A program made the position numbers and the translations under genes. Shown here piece by piece: positions 1 through 8,936 of a stretch of 64,000 nucleotides of DNA; the first letter of the stretch is position 1; each line of letters starts with the position of its first letter. The DNA is from Pseudomonadota bacterium (GTDB lineage: Bacteria; Pseudomonadota; Gammaproteobacteria; Burkholderiales; Rhodocyclaceae). A model generated the notes under the pieces. That model did not search any database and was not told the DNA's origin. It was given only the letters and a program-made list of their open reading frames with translations. The stretch spans positions 1 to 64,000 of the forward strand of contig QQUN01000030.1 in assembly GCA_008501585.1 (NCBI GenBank), written 5' to 3'.

Positions 1-1177
1 CATCGGTCATGGGGCCGAGGCGCGAGCGCGGGGCAATCACGAAGCTGCGCTCGGTGAGCTGCGGGCGGCCCTTCTCGTCGAGGAAGGAGAGCAGCGCCTC
101 GCCCACACCCAGCTCGGTGATGGCGGTGGCGGCGTCGAAGGCCGGGTTGGCGCGCATGGTCTCGGCCGCGGTCTTGACCGCTTTCTGGTCACGCGGGGTG
201 AAGGCGCGCAGGGCGTGCTGCACCCGGTTGCCGAGCTGGCCGAGCACGGCGTCGGGCACGTCGAGCGGGTTCTGGGTGACGAAGTACACGCCCACGCCCT
301 TGGAACGGATCAGGCGCACCACCTGCTCGACCTTTTCGAGCAGGGCCTTGGGCGCGTCGTCGAAGAGCAGGTGGGCTTCGTCGAAGAAGAACACCAGCTT
401 GGGCTTGTCGGGGTCGCCCACCTCGGGCAGCTGCTCGAACAGCTCGGCGAGCAGCCACAGCAGGAAGGTGGAGTAGAGCTTGGGGTTGTTGTAGAGCTTG
501 TCGGCGGCCAGCACGTTGATCACGCCGCGGCCGTCGGCGCCGGTCTGCATGAGGTCGGCGATGTCGAGCATCGGCTCGCCGAAGAACACGTCGCCGCCCT
601 GCTCCTCGATGGTCAGCAGGCCGCGCTGGATGGCGCCGATGGAGGCCGCCGAGACGTTGCCGTACTGGGTGCGGATCTCCTTGGCCTTATCGCCGACGAA
701 CTGCACCATGGCGCGCAGGTCCTTGAGGTCGAGCAGCAGCAGGCCGTTGTCGTCGGCCACCTTGAAGACGATCTGCAGCACCCCGGTCTGGGTGTCGTTG
801 AGGTTCAGCAGGCGCGCGAGCAGGACCGGGCCCATGTCGGAGACGGTGGCACGCACCGGGTGGCCGGATTCGCCGAACACATCCCAGAACACGGCGGTGT
901 TCTGCACCGGCTCGAAGCTGTCGATGCCGATGGCGTTGAGGCGCTTCATGAGTTTTTCGGAGGCCGCGCCGGCCGCGCCGATGCCGGAGAGGTCGCCCTT
1001 CACGTCGGCGAGGAAGACCGGCACGCCGATGCTGGCGAAGGATTCGGCCAGGCGTTGCAGGGTGACGGTCTTGCCGGTGCCGGTGGCGCCGGTGATCAGG
1101 CCGTGGCGGTTGGCCAGGCGCGGCAGGAGGGCGATGTCGCGGCCGTCGGCCTTGGCGATGACGAGCGGTTCGGTCAT
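1..1177 (-). CDS. HerA-like ATPase (DUF853/YjgR family), partial
   Basis: Reading from an ATG at 1177 on the minus strand gives about 392 codons with no stop, so the 3' end lies outside the window. The protein opens with a short strand region and a Walker A motif GATGTGKT at residues 30-37. A Walker B-like stretch ([13 protein letters not shown]) lies near residue 265. This matches the HerA-like bipolar helicase/ATPase family often annotated DUF853 or YjgR, whose members usually have about 480-500 residues, so roughly 100 residues are missing. The family is related to the DNA-export and end-resection ATPases, but the role of the YjgR branch is not established. It stands alone, convergent with nothing visible. 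The upstream region has only a weak ribosome-binding site. Confidence 0.88.
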   Translation of the reverse strand, partial: MTEPLVIAKADGRDIALLPRLANRHGLITGATGTGKTVTLQRLAESFASIGVPVFLADVKGDLSGIGAAGAASEKLMKRLNAIGIDSFEPVQNTAVFWDVFGESGHPVRATVSDMGPVLLARLLNLNDTQTGVLQIVFKVADDNGLLLLDLKDLRAMVQFVGDKAKEIRTQYGNVSAASIGAIQRGLLTIEEQGGDVFFGEPMLDIADLMQTGADGRGVINVLAADKLYNNPKLYSTFLLWLLAELFEQLPEVGDPDKPKLVFFFDEAHLLFDDAPKALLEKVEQVVRLIRSKGVGVYFVTQNPLDVPDAVLGQLGNRVQHALRAFTPRDQKAVKTAAETMRANPAFDAATAITELGVGEALLSFLDEKGRPQLTERSFVIAPRSRLGPMTD

Positions 1178-1270
1178 GGGCGGTGTCCGGGCTGAAGGAA
1201 TCGTCATAGTCTAGCCCAGGCGGCTGCGCGATCGCAGCACCGCGACACAGGGCGTGACACCCGGCGCCGG

Positions 1271-1870
1271 TCAGCGCTTACATGCGGCCTGGCAGGTGCT
1301 ATAGGCCGCCATGCAACTGTCGCTGCGGCCGCAGTGGTAGAGGCGGTCGCCGCAGCGATGCACGCAGCGGTTCCAGGCCGGATCGCTCGGGGCCACCGCG
1401 CGCCGGGTGGGGCAGGCGGTGAGGTCGAAGCCACGGGCCGGACCGGGCACCCGCGCCCACTGCGCGGGCGAAAACACCAGGGATGACTGCAGGGCGAGGA
1501 CATCGCCCGGCGCCACCAGCATGCCCGAGCGCTGCAGGGTGGCCAGCCCCTCGCAATCGGCACGCTGCGCCGTATCGACCGCAGGCACATCGCGGACGAT
1601 GCCAAGGCTGTGGCGAGCGCATTCATGGGCATACAGGAAGGCACGGACGGCGTCGGTGACGTCCGGCAGGGCACGCGGGTTGTAGACGATTTCCGGCCCG
1701 CTGCGGTGCATCTGGGTGGTGACGAGATAGGGCGACTCGACATCGAGGCGGCTGGGCACCGCACGGCCGGACACATCGGTGCAGCCGCGGAAGGTCAGAT
1801 CCTGCGCGGCCGCCGGGCCGCCGAGCACCACCAGCCATACGGCTGCGAGCAAAGAGAACAGTGATTTCAT
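1271..1870 (-). CDS. Secreted cysteine-rich protein with HExxxH motif
   Basis: This 199-aa protein has a typical signal peptide (cleavage likely after AAA near residue 22). Residues 82-87 read HECARH, in a context ([10 protein letters not shown], then a downstream DCEGL) that resembles zinc-peptidase-like periplasmic proteins. The spacing is HExxxH rather than the classic HExxH, so metal binding is only suggested. The C-terminal 60 residues carry seven cysteines, including CVHRC, YHC and CQAAC groups, which would suit disulfides in the periplasm. GGGAG stands 8 bases ahead of the ATG. I do not recognise a named family; it is divergent from yebC and its function is unknown. Confidence 0.75.
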   Translation of the reverse strand: MKSLFSLLAAVWLVVLGGPAAAQDLTFRGCTDVSGRAVPSRLDVESPYLVTTQMHRSGPEIVYNPRALPDVTDAVRAFLYAHECARHSLGIVRDVPAVDTAQRADCEGLATLQRSGMLVAPGDVLALQSSLVFSPAQWARVPGPARGFDLTACPTRRAVAPSDPAWNRCVHRCGDRLYHCGRSDSCMAAYSTCQAACKR

Positions 1871-1968
1871 GCCGCCACTCCCGATCCGGTTGTCATGGGT
1901 CTGCCTGCAATCTAGCAGAGTCGCCGGCGCTTGTGCGGGTGGGGGTCGGCCTTCGTCGGGCGGGTGGG

Positions 1969-1974
1969 TATAAT
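1969..1974 (+). promoter_or_regulatory. Candidate -10 box for yebC
   Basis: A perfect TATAAT hexamer lies 42 bases upstream of the yebC start in otherwise very GC-rich sequence. No good -35 hexamer is found at 16-18 bases, so the assignment rests on the -10 match and position alone. Confidence 0.4.
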
Positions 1975-2016
1975 GGGCGTTTTTCGGACAGCAAGTCTGC
2001 AGGAGTCGAGGGCGCT

Positions 2017-2745
2017 ATGGCGGGTCATTCCAAATGGGCCAATATCCAGCACCGCAAAGGACGTCAGGATGCCAAGCGGGGCAAGGTTTTCACCAAACTG
2101 ATCAAGGAAGTCACCGTGGCCGCCAAGATGGGCGGCGGCGATCCGGCATCGAATCCGCGCCTGCGCCTGGCCATCGACAAGGCGCGCGGCGAGTCGATGC
2201 CCAAGGACAACATCGAGAACGCCATCAAGCGCGGCACCGGCCAGCTTGAGGGCGTGAACTACGAAGAGGCCCGCTACGAGGGCTACGGCATCGGCGGCGC
2301 GGCGGTGATCGTCGACTGCCTGACCGACAACAAGGTGCGCACCGTGGCCGATGTGCGCCATGCCTTCAGCAAGTACGGCGGCAACCTCGGCACCGACGGC
2401 TGCGTGGCCTTCCAGTTCGATCACTGCGGCCAGCTGATGTTCGCGCCGGGCACCGACGAGGATGCGCTGATGGAGGCCGCGCTGGAGGCCGGCGCCGAGG
2501 ACGTGATCGCCAACGACGACGGCTCCATCGAGGTCATCACCGGGCCGGCCGAGTTCAGCGCCGTCAAGGACGCCCTCGAAGCGGCCGGCTTCAAGGCCGA
2601 GTTCGGCGAGGTCACCATGAAGCCGCAGAACGAAACCGAGCTGTCGGACGACGATGCCGCGAAGATGCAGCGCCTGCTCGACGCCCTCGACAGCCTGGAC
2701 GATGTGCAGGAGGTCTATACCAGCGCCGTATTCGGCGACGACTGA
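2017..2745 (+). CDS. yebC: YebC/PmpR family transcriptional regulator
   Basis: The 242-aa product begins with the invariant [15 protein letters not shown] signature of the YebC/TACO1 family and is full length. Family members are DNA-binding regulators (PmpR in Pseudomonas), and some also help ribosomes through difficult sequences. AGGAG at 2000-2004 sits 12 bases before this ATG; starts further upstream would add residues not seen in the family. In many proteobacteria yebC precedes ruvCAB, but here it is followed by a terminator and then the liv genes, so it is probably monocistronic. Confidence 0.96.
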   Translation: MAGHSKWANIQHRKGRQDAKRGKVFTKLIKEVTVAAKMGGGDPASNPRLRLAIDKARGESMPKDNIENAIKRGTGQLEGVNYEEARYEGYGIGGAAVIVDCLTDNKVRTVADVRHAFSKYGGNLGTDGCVAFQFDHCGQLMFAPGTDEDALMEAALEAGAEDVIANDDGSIEVITGPAEFSAVKDALEAAGFKAEFGEVTMKPQNETELSDDDAAKMQRLLDALDSLDDVQEVYTSAVFGDD

Positions 2746-2766
2746 CACGCGTCTGGTTACCCCTCG

Positions 2767-2796
2767 AAAAACCGCCACCTCGCTGGCGGTTTTTTA
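2767..2796 (+). terminator. Rho-independent terminator after yebC
   Basis: An 11-bp stem (AAAAACCGCCA pairing with TGGCGGTTTTT) with a 6-base loop is followed by a T run, 22 bases after the yebC stop. Confidence 0.9.
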
Positions 2797-3337
2797 TTGG
2801 CCGGGCACCCTGCGGACGATTCCGGACGCACCGCAACAGCCCTCAAGGCCCGGAAAACACCGGCCTCGCCGGTCACGGCGGACGCCCGCGCCATGACGCA
2901 CTAGGGAAATCCCTTACTCGCCCTTTTTTGTGCACTGCATTCACTATATGTCACCCTGTACATATCGTGATACCTCTAGTCATACGGCGATCTGACAGCG
3001 TTTTTTGTCGGATTTGCGCTGACAGACACAGGGCGATTCTTTCGCCATATTGCATTGCCGCATGGCAGAAGCGCCGGACGGGCCGGGTTTTCAGGCAAAA
3101 ATTTTTCTTTCGCCACGGGTTTTTTTGCAGAATAAGCACACCTTTGCCTTTGCGCCTTTCGTACCATTCGCCCACCCTTTTACAAGGGCGGACGGGGACA
3201 AAGAACAAAGACCGAGCAAACGCACACGCTCCGGCGTGGCGCGGGAAACACCATGCCGCACCCCGGCCGGTCCACCTCGGACCGGAAGGAATCGGAACCA
3301 CCCAAACTCACCAAGAGTCAGCTGGAGGAATCGAGAC
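2797..3337 (+). other. Non-coding leader/promoter region of livJ
   Basis: About 540 bases without a credible gene separate the yebC terminator from livJ. The stretch is clearly AT-richer than its surroundings (several T and A runs between 2925 and 3190). It carries a 7-bp stem hairpin (CCGGTCC/GGACCGG) at 3267-3285, about 50 bases before the livJ start. I could not place a convincing sigma70 or sigma54 promoter. The length suggests a long regulated leader for the amino-acid transporter. Confidence 0.5.
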
Positions 3338-4468
3338 ATGAAAAAAACCGGTATCGCGATTGCGATCATGGGCCTGGGCTTCGGCCTGATGAGCGGCGGC
3401 GTCAGCGCCGCCGACATGGTGGTCAAGCTTGGCCACGTCGGCCCGCTCACCGGCAGCATCTCCCACCTGGGCAAGGACAACGAAAACGGCGCCCTGCTCG
3501 CGGTCGAGGAATACAACGCCAAGGGCGTGACCATCGGCGGCAAGAAAATCAAGTTCGAGATCATGGGTGAAGACGACCAGGCCGACCCGCGCGCCGGCAC
3601 CACCGTCGCCCAGCGCCTGGTCGATGCCGAAGTGGTTGGCGTCGTCGGCCACCTGAACTCCGGCACCACCATCCCGGCCTCGCGCATCTACCACCAGGCC
3701 GGCATCCCGATGATCTCCCCGTCGGCCACCAACCCGAAGCTGACCCAGCAGAACTACGCCGGCGTGTTCCGCACCATCGCCAACGACGTCCAACAGGGCG
3801 GCGCCATCGGCAAGTTCGCCACCGGTACCCTCGGCGCCAAGAACATCGCCATCATCGACGACCGCACCGCCTATGGCCAGGGTCTGGCCGACGAGGTGGA
3901 GAAGTCCGCGAAGGCCTCCGGCGGCAAGATCGTCGCGCGTGAATTCACCAACGACAAGGCCACCGACTTCATGGCCATTCTCACCAAGATCAAGGCCCAG
4001 AACCCGGACGTGATCTTCTTCGGCGGCATGGACGCCCAGGGTGGCCCGATGCTGCGCCAGCTCAAGCAGCTGGGCATCAATGCCAAGTTCATCACCGGTG
4101 ACGGCGCCTGCTCGGGCGAAATGCTCAAGCTCGCCGGCGACGCGCTCAGCGCCAACGCCTACTGCACCCAGGCCGGTCTGCCGCTGGACAAGATGCCGGG
4201 CGGCAAGGACTTCAAGGACCGCTACAAGAAGCGCTTCAACCTCGACGTGCAGATCTACGCGCCGTATGCCTACGACGCCGCTGCCGCCATGATCGAAGCC
4301 ATGAAGGCCGCCGACTCGACCGTCCCGGCCAAGTACCTGCCGGCGCTGAAGAAGATCAACTTCCAGGGCGTGACCGGCAACGTGGCCTTCGACGACAAGG
4401 GCGACATCAAGGAAGGCGCAATCACCGTCTATCAGTACAAGGACGGTGGCTGGAATCCGGTCGACTAA
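3338..4468 (+). CDS. livJ: Branched-chain amino-acid ABC transporter substrate-binding protein
   Basis: The 376-aa product starts MKKTGIAIAI with a signal peptide cleaved near VSA-A at residue 24, as expected for a periplasmic binding protein. The mature part opens VKLGHVGPLTGSISHLGKD and continues with NGALLAVEEYNAKG, typical of the LivJ/LivK type I periplasmic fold. Two cysteines (GACSG and AYCTQ) probably form the family's disulfide. AGGAA lies 8 bases before the ATG. It is followed by a strong terminator and then livHMGF, so the binding protein is likely made in excess over the membrane complex. The exact substrate (Leu/Ile/Val or related amides) cannot be read from the sequence. Confidence 0.95.
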   Translation: MKKTGIAIAIMGLGFGLMSGGVSAADMVVKLGHVGPLTGSISHLGKDNENGALLAVEEYNAKGVTIGGKKIKFEIMGEDDQADPRAGTTVAQRLVDAEVVGVVGHLNSGTTIPASRIYHQAGIPMISPSATNPKLTQQNYAGVFRTIANDVQQGGAIGKFATGTLGAKNIAIIDDRTAYGQGLADEVEKSAKASGGKIVAREFTNDKATDFMAILTKIKAQNPDVIFFGGMDAQGGPMLRQLKQLGINAKFITGDGACSGEMLKLAGDALSANAYCTQAGLPLDKMPGGKDFKDRYKKRFNLDVQIYAPYAYDAAAAMIEAMKAADSTVPAKYLPALKKINFQGVTGNVAFDDKGDIKEGAITVYQYKDGGWNPVD

Positions 4469-4504
4469 GCTGAGCCGCATGTAGAACGTGGGCTTGCCCA
4501 CATC

Positions 4505-4547
4505 CCGGGGGCCGCGATCCGCAGTGGTCGCGGCCCCCGGTTTTTTC
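4505..4547 (+). terminator. Rho-independent terminator between livJ and livH
   Basis: A perfect 13-bp GC-rich stem (CCGGGGGCCGCGA / TCGCGGCCCCCGG) with a 10-base loop is followed directly by TTTTTT. Partial read-through here would set the ratio of LivJ to LivHMGF. Confidence 0.92.
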
Positions 4548-4728
4548 CACCACCGACATCCGGCACACGACCGGTACGGCGGCCGGAATCCCGAATCAAC
4601 AACCCGCCCCGCGGGATTGAGAACAGCACCACGGCACCATGCTCCGCCGCCCCACAAGGGCATTACGACCGGGCGCAACCCGGCACCGGAGCCCTGGCCG
4701 CCGTGACCCACCAAGCAAAAGGTGTGAT

Positions 4729-5661
4729 ATGGAAACCTTGTTACAACAGATCGTGAATGGTCTGGTCGTCGGCAGCGTGTATGCGCTGGTCGCGCTGGGC
4801 TACACGATGGTCTACGGGATCTTGGGCCTGATCAACTTCGCCCACGGCGAAGTGGTGATGGTCGGCGCACTCACCGCGCTGCAGACCCTGCTCCTGCTCA
4901 TGGGCATCGCGCCCGACATGGCCCCGCTGCTCAAGCTGGCCATCGCCGTGCTCGTGGCCATGCCGGTGTGCATGATCCTCGGCTTCCTGATGGAACGACT
5001 GGCCTACCGCAAGCTGCGCAACGCGCCGCGACTGGCCCCGCTGATCACCGCCATCGGCATGTCCTTCCTGTTGCAGACCCTGGCCATGATCATCTGGGGC
5101 CGCAACTACCACACCTTCCCGCAGCTGATCTCGACCGACCCGATGCAACCGATCCCCGGCGTGTTCATCACCCCGGTGCAGGTCACCATCGTGATCGTCT
5201 CGGCCCTGGTGATGGCCGGCCTGATCCTGCTGGTCACCAAGACCCGCCTCGGCCGCGCCATGCGCGCCACGGCCGAGAACCACCGCGTTGCCGCCCTGAT
5301 GGGCGTGGACACCAACGCCATCATCGCCCTGACCTTCGTCATCGGCGCCGCACTGGCCGCCGTGGCCGGTGTGATGTTCGCCAGCAACTACGGCATCGCC
5401 CACTACGCCATGGGCTTCATGCCCGGCCTGAAGGCCTTCACCGCCGCCGTGCTCGGCGGCATCGGCAACCTCGGCGGCGCCATGCTCGGTGGCATCGTGC
5501 TGGGGCTTGTCGAAGCAGTCGGCGCCGGCTACATCGAGACGATGACCTTCGGCTTCCTCAACTCCAGCTACCAGGACATCTTCGCCTTCGTCATTCTCGG
5601 CATCGTGCTCATCTTCCGGCCCACCGGCCTGCTGGGTGAGCGGGTTTCCGACCGGGCCTGA
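4729..5661 (+). CDS. livH: Branched-chain amino-acid ABC transporter permease LivH
   Basis: A 310-aa integral membrane protein with the LivH hallmark GLINFAHGEVVMVGA near residue 35 and about eight hydrophobic segments. It forms the inner-membrane channel with LivM. The ATG at 4729 is preceded by AAAAGG; the longer upstream frame encodes a Pro/Arg-rich stretch lacking membrane character and was discarded. The gene starts about 180 bases after the livJ terminator and is followed by livM after a 14-base gap, so livHMGF looks like one transcriptional unit. Confidence 0.95.
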   Translation: METLLQQIVNGLVVGSVYALVALGYTMVYGILGLINFAHGEVVMVGALTALQTLLLLMGIAPDMAPLLKLAIAVLVAMPVCMILGFLMERLAYRKLRNAPRLAPLITAIGMSFLLQTLAMIIWGRNYHTFPQLISTDPMQPIPGVFITPVQVTIVIVSALVMAGLILLVTKTRLGRAMRATAENHRVAALMGVDTNAIIALTFVIGAALAAVAGVMFASNYGIAHYAMGFMPGLKAFTAAVLGGIGNLGGAMLGGIVLGLVEAVGAGYIETMTFGFLNSSYQDIFAFVILGIVLIFRPTGLLGERVSDRA

Positions 5662-5675
5662 GGAGGGAACACACC

Positions 5676-6764
5676 ATGAACGAACTCATCGAAGCCGTCC
5701 CCTTCCTGGGCAAGCGCAACCCCCGGCTCACCAAGTGGCTGATCATCATCGTCGCGCTGGTGGCGCCGCTGATTGCCGCCTACTTCGGCCGCAGCTGGAT
5801 GCGCATCCTGGACTTTGCCCTGCTGTACATGATGCTGGCCCTGGGCCTGAACCTGGTGGTCGGCTTCGCCGGCCTGCTCGACCTGGGCTACATCGCCTTC
5901 TACGCGGTCGGTGCCTACACCTGGGCCTTCCTCGCCTCGCCCCATTTCGGCGTGCACATGCCGTTCTGGATCGTGCTGCCGCTGGGCGCCGCGTTTGCGG
6001 CACTGGCGGGCATCATCCTGGGCTTTCCGGTGCTGCGATTGCGGGGCGACTACCTCGCCATCGTCACACTGGGCTTTGGCGAAATCGTCCGGATCTTCAT
6101 GAACAACCTGAACCATCCGGTCAACATCACCAACGGCCCGCAGGGCATCAACGCCCTCGACTCGCTCAACCTCTTCGGCTGGAACCTGTCGCAGAGCCTG
6201 ACCATCGGCGACTTCAAGATCCACTACCTGTACCTGTACTACTACTTCTTCCTGCTCTGCGTGGTCGGGTCGATCATCTTCATCAAACGCCTGCAGATCT
6301 CCCGCGTCGGCCGCGCCTGGGCCGCCATGCGTGACGACGAGCTGGCCGCCAAGGCGATCGGCATCAACACCCGCAACATGAAGCTGCTGGCCTTTGCGCT
6401 CGGCGCCACCTTCGGCGGCGTGGCCGGTGGCCTGTTCGGCTCCTTCCAGGGCTTTGTGTCGCCCGAGTCCTTCTCGCTGATGGAATCCATCGCCGTGCTC
6501 ACCATGGTGGTGTTCGGCGGCATGGGCAACATCGCCGGGGCGGTGGTCGGCGCGCTGATCCTCACCGCGCTGCCCGAGATCCTGCGCCACATCGCCCTGC
6601 CGGTGCAGGAGGCGGTGTTCGGCACCGTGATTCTCGACCCCGAGGTGCTGCGCATGCTGTTGCTGTCGCTGGCCATGATTCTGATGATGTTGCTGCGCCC
6701 GGCCGGCCTGGTGCCCGCCCACGCACGCTACTCCCGTCCCGAGCTGCTCAAGGGAGGCGCTTGA
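5676..6764 (+). CDS. livM: Branched-chain amino-acid ABC transporter permease LivM
   Basis: A 362-aa permease with multiple membrane segments. It contains the family stretches GLNLVVGFAGLLDLGYIAFYAVGAY and LRLRGDYLAIVTLGFGEIVRI, and the EAA-like cytoplasmic loop RAWAAMRDDELAAKAIGIN. It pairs with LivH in the inner membrane. A strong AGGAGGGAA precedes the ATG. Its TGA overlaps the livG ATG (TGATG), indicating translational coupling. Confidence 0.95.
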   Translation: MNELIEAVPFLGKRNPRLTKWLIIIVALVAPLIAAYFGRSWMRILDFALLYMMLALGLNLVVGFAGLLDLGYIAFYAVGAYTWAFLASPHFGVHMPFWIVLPLGAAFAALAGIILGFPVLRLRGDYLAIVTLGFGEIVRIFMNNLNHPVNITNGPQGINALDSLNLFGWNLSQSLTIGDFKIHYLYLYYYFFLLCVVGSIIFIKRLQISRVGRAWAAMRDDELAAKAIGINTRNMKLLAFALGATFGGVAGGLFGSFQGFVSPESFSLMESIAVLTMVVFGGMGNIAGAVVGALILTALPEILRHIALPVQEAVFGTVILDPEVLRMLLLSLAMILMMLLRPAGLVPAHARYSRPELLKGGA

Positions 6765-7537
6765 TGATCAAGTTGCTTGAAGCCCGCGGTGTGGGCAAAC
6801 GTTTCGGCGGCCTGACCGCCCTGTCCGATGTCTCGCTGACTATCAACAAGGGCGAGGTCTATGGCCTGATCGGCCCCAACGGTGCCGGCAAGACCACCTT
6901 CTTCAACGTGCTCACCGGGGCCTACATCCCCGACGACGGCGAGTTCGTCTTCAACGGCACCGAGTTGCCCAGCGGCAAGCCGCACCTGGTGGTCGAGCAG
7001 GGTATCGCCCGCACCTTCCAGAACATCCGCCTGTTCGGCCAGATGACCGCGCTCGAAAACGTCATGGCCGGTCATCACATCCGTACCAAGGCCGGCGTGT
7101 GGGGCATCCTCACGCAGAACAAGCACACCCGCGAGGAAGAGCGCCTGACCACCGAGCGCGCCTATGAACTGCTCAAGTACGTCGGCATCGAGCGCTTCGC
7201 CCACACCATCTGCAAGAACCTCTCCTACGGCGACCAGCGCCGCCTGGAGATCGCCCGCGCGCTGGCCTCCGAACCGCAGCTGCTGGCGCTCGACGAACCG
7301 GCCGCCGGCATGAACGCCACCGAAACCAGCCAGCTCAAGGTGCTGATCGAGCAGATCCGCCACGACGGCGTCACCGTGCTGCTCATCGAGCACGACGTGA
7401 AGCTCGTGATGGGCTTGTGCGACCGGGTCGCCGTGCTCGACTTCGGCAAGAAGATCGCCGAAGACGTGCCCGCCGTGGTTCAGAAAAACGAGGCCGTGAT
7501 CAGCGCCTACCTGGGAGGACCCAAGCATGCACACTAA
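6764..7537 (+). CDS. livG: Branched-chain amino-acid ABC transporter ATP-binding protein LivG
   Basis: A 257-aa ABC ATPase with Walker A GPNGAGKT at residues 37-44, signature LSYGDQRRLEIARAL and Walker B LLALDEPAAG. The signature reads LSYGDQ in place of LSGGQ, which is normal for LivG. The ATG overlaps the livM stop and GGGAGG lies just upstream. It drives transport through LivHM as a heterodimer with LivF. Confidence 0.95.
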   Translation: MIKLLEARGVGKRFGGLTALSDVSLTINKGEVYGLIGPNGAGKTTFFNVLTGAYIPDDGEFVFNGTELPSGKPHLVVEQGIARTFQNIRLFGQMTALENVMAGHHIRTKAGVWGILTQNKHTREEERLTTERAYELLKYVGIERFAHTICKNLSYGDQRRLEIARALASEPQLLALDEPAAGMNATETSQLKVLIEQIRHDGVTVLLIEHDVKLVMGLCDRVAVLDFGKKIAEDVPAVVQKNEAVISAYLGGPKHAH

Positions 7538-8255
7538 TCCCGCCTCCCCCCTGCTGCAGCTCGACGACATCAAGATCGCCTACGGCGGCATCCAGGCCGT
7601 CAAGGGCGTCAGCCTCGAGCTCTACAAGGGCGAGATGGTCTGCCTGATCGGCGCCAACGGCGCCGGCAAGACCACCACCCTCAACGCCATCTCCGGCACC
7701 CTCGGCCTGGCCGGCGGCACCATCTCCTACGACGGCGACAACATCGGCGCCCTGCCGACCCACAAGCGCCTGCGCAAGGGCATTGCCCTGGTGCCCGAAG
7801 GCCGCGGCATCTTCACCCGCCTGACGGTTGAAGAAAACCTGCGCATGGGCGCCTACATCCGCAACGACGCGGCCGGCATCGAAGCCGACCTGGAGCGGGT
7901 CTACACCATGCTGCCGCGGGTCAAGGAGCGCCTGGCCCAGGTGGCCGGCACGCTCTCCGGCGGCGAGCAGCAGATGGTGGCCATCGGCCGCGCCCTGCTC
8001 TCCCGCCCCAAGCTGCTGCTGCTCGACGAACCCTCCATGGGCCTCGCCCCGCTGGTGGTCGAGAAAATCTTCGAGGTGGTGCAGACGGTCAAGGACGAAG
8101 GCGTCACCATCCTGCTGGTCGAACAGAACGCCAACCTGGCGCTCGAATTTGCCCAGCGTGGCTACGTGATGGAAAGCGGCAAGCTGACCCTCACCGGCAG
8201 CGGCAAGGAACTGCTGGCCGACCCGAAGGTGCGGGCGGCGTATCTGGGCGAGTAA
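7527..8255 (+). CDS. livF: Branched-chain amino-acid ABC transporter ATP-binding protein LivF
   Basis: A 242-aa ABC ATPase with Walker A GANGAGKT at residues 42-49, canonical signature LSGGEQQMVAIGRAL and Walker B LLLLDEPSMGLAP. The start overlaps the livG 3' end by 11 bases, with GGGAGGA at 7514-7520. It is the last gene of the liv unit and is followed by a hairpin that can serve both strands. Confidence 0.95.
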   Translation: MHTNPASPLLQLDDIKIAYGGIQAVKGVSLELYKGEMVCLIGANGAGKTTTLNAISGTLGLAGGTISYDGDNIGALPTHKRLRKGIALVPEGRGIFTRLTVEENLRMGAYIRNDAAGIEADLERVYTMLPRVKERLAQVAGTLSGGEQQMVAIGRALLSRPKLLLLDEPSMGLAPLVVEKIFEVVQTVKDEGVTILLVEQNANLALEFAQRGYVMESGKLTLTGSGKELLADPKVRAAYLGE

Positions 8256-8278
8256 GGCCCTACCGGCCAGCCTGTGTC

Positions 8279-8298
8279 GGGGCGCCTGCGGGCGCCCC
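8279..8298. terminator. Hairpin between convergent livF and lipoprotein gene
   Basis: A perfect 8-bp stem GGGGCGCC/GGCGCCCC with a 4-base loop sits between two convergent genes. Only a short imperfect T run (GTTGTTT) follows on the plus strand, so it is a moderate bidirectional terminator candidate. Confidence 0.55.
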
Positions 8299-8305
8299 GC
8301 GTTGT

Positions 8306-8896
8306 TTACGGCACCAGCCCCGCCTTGACCAGCGCCTTGAGCGTGGTATCGCCCAGCGCGCGCACCGAGGCGTCGAGGCTGGCCGAGTCGGCCAGTTCGG
8401 TATTGCCGCTCCACAGCAGCTTGTCGTCGGCCAGCGCGATGAGATTCATCTCGACCCGCACGATGCGGATACGCTCGGTCACCACCGGATCGTAGGGATA
8501 CGGGTAGCCAAAGGGCGCGCGCCAGCCCCAGCCCGGGCCATAGAAGACCGGCGGTGGCGTGCGGTACACCGTCTGCTCGCGCGAAGCGATGATCTTCATG
8601 ACCAGCAGCGAGCCAAACCCCTGGCGCACCGCCGCAGCCTTCAGCGCCGCGTCATCCGGCGCATTCAGCGTATAGGCCGGCGTGGTATCGAGCGCCGGCA
8701 TCATCATCTGGGCGAGGAGGTCTTCCGCGCGGCGGCGGTCGGCTTCGCCCGCCAGCTGGGCGTGCACCACGGTGCGCCCAAGCGCCGGCACCGTCACATC
8801 GGGGGCGCGCCAGACGTTGTCGAAGGCCAGCGTTGTGCAACCGTTGAGCGAAAACAGAAACACCAGCAAGTAAGCCAAGCGCGACATGAAGTCCAC
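8306..8896 (-). CDS. Putative outer-membrane lipoprotein
   Basis: A 196-aa protein with a lipoprotein signal (LFSLNGC, cysteine at residue 20) followed by a soluble domain. It looks like the DUF4136-type lipoproteins of proteobacteria but I am not certain of the family. A Pro/Tyr/Gly-rich loop (PPPVFYGPGWGW, PFGYPYPYDP) lies in the middle. The GTG start has GAGGAT 6 bases ahead; an ATG three codons later would also preserve the signal peptide. Monocistronic, convergent with livF. Confidence 0.75.
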   Translation of the reverse strand: MDFMSRLAYLLVFLFSLNGCTTLAFDNVWRAPDVTVPALGRTVVHAQLAGEADRRRAEDLLAQMMMPALDTTPAYTLNAPDDAALKAAAVRQGFGSLLVMKIIASREQTVYRTPPPVFYGPGWGWRAPFGYPYPYDPVVTERIRIVRVEMNLIALADDKLLWSGNTELADSASLDASVRALGDTTLKALVKAGLVP

Positions 8897-8936
8897 CGTT
8901 AGATCCTCGGATAACCGCTAAGACCACTCGTCGCTC

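Noticed and set aside
3095..3140. Sigma54-type GG/GC promoter upstream of livJ
   Set aside because: The spacing between GG and GC is 8 rather than 10 bases, so it does not fit the consensus.
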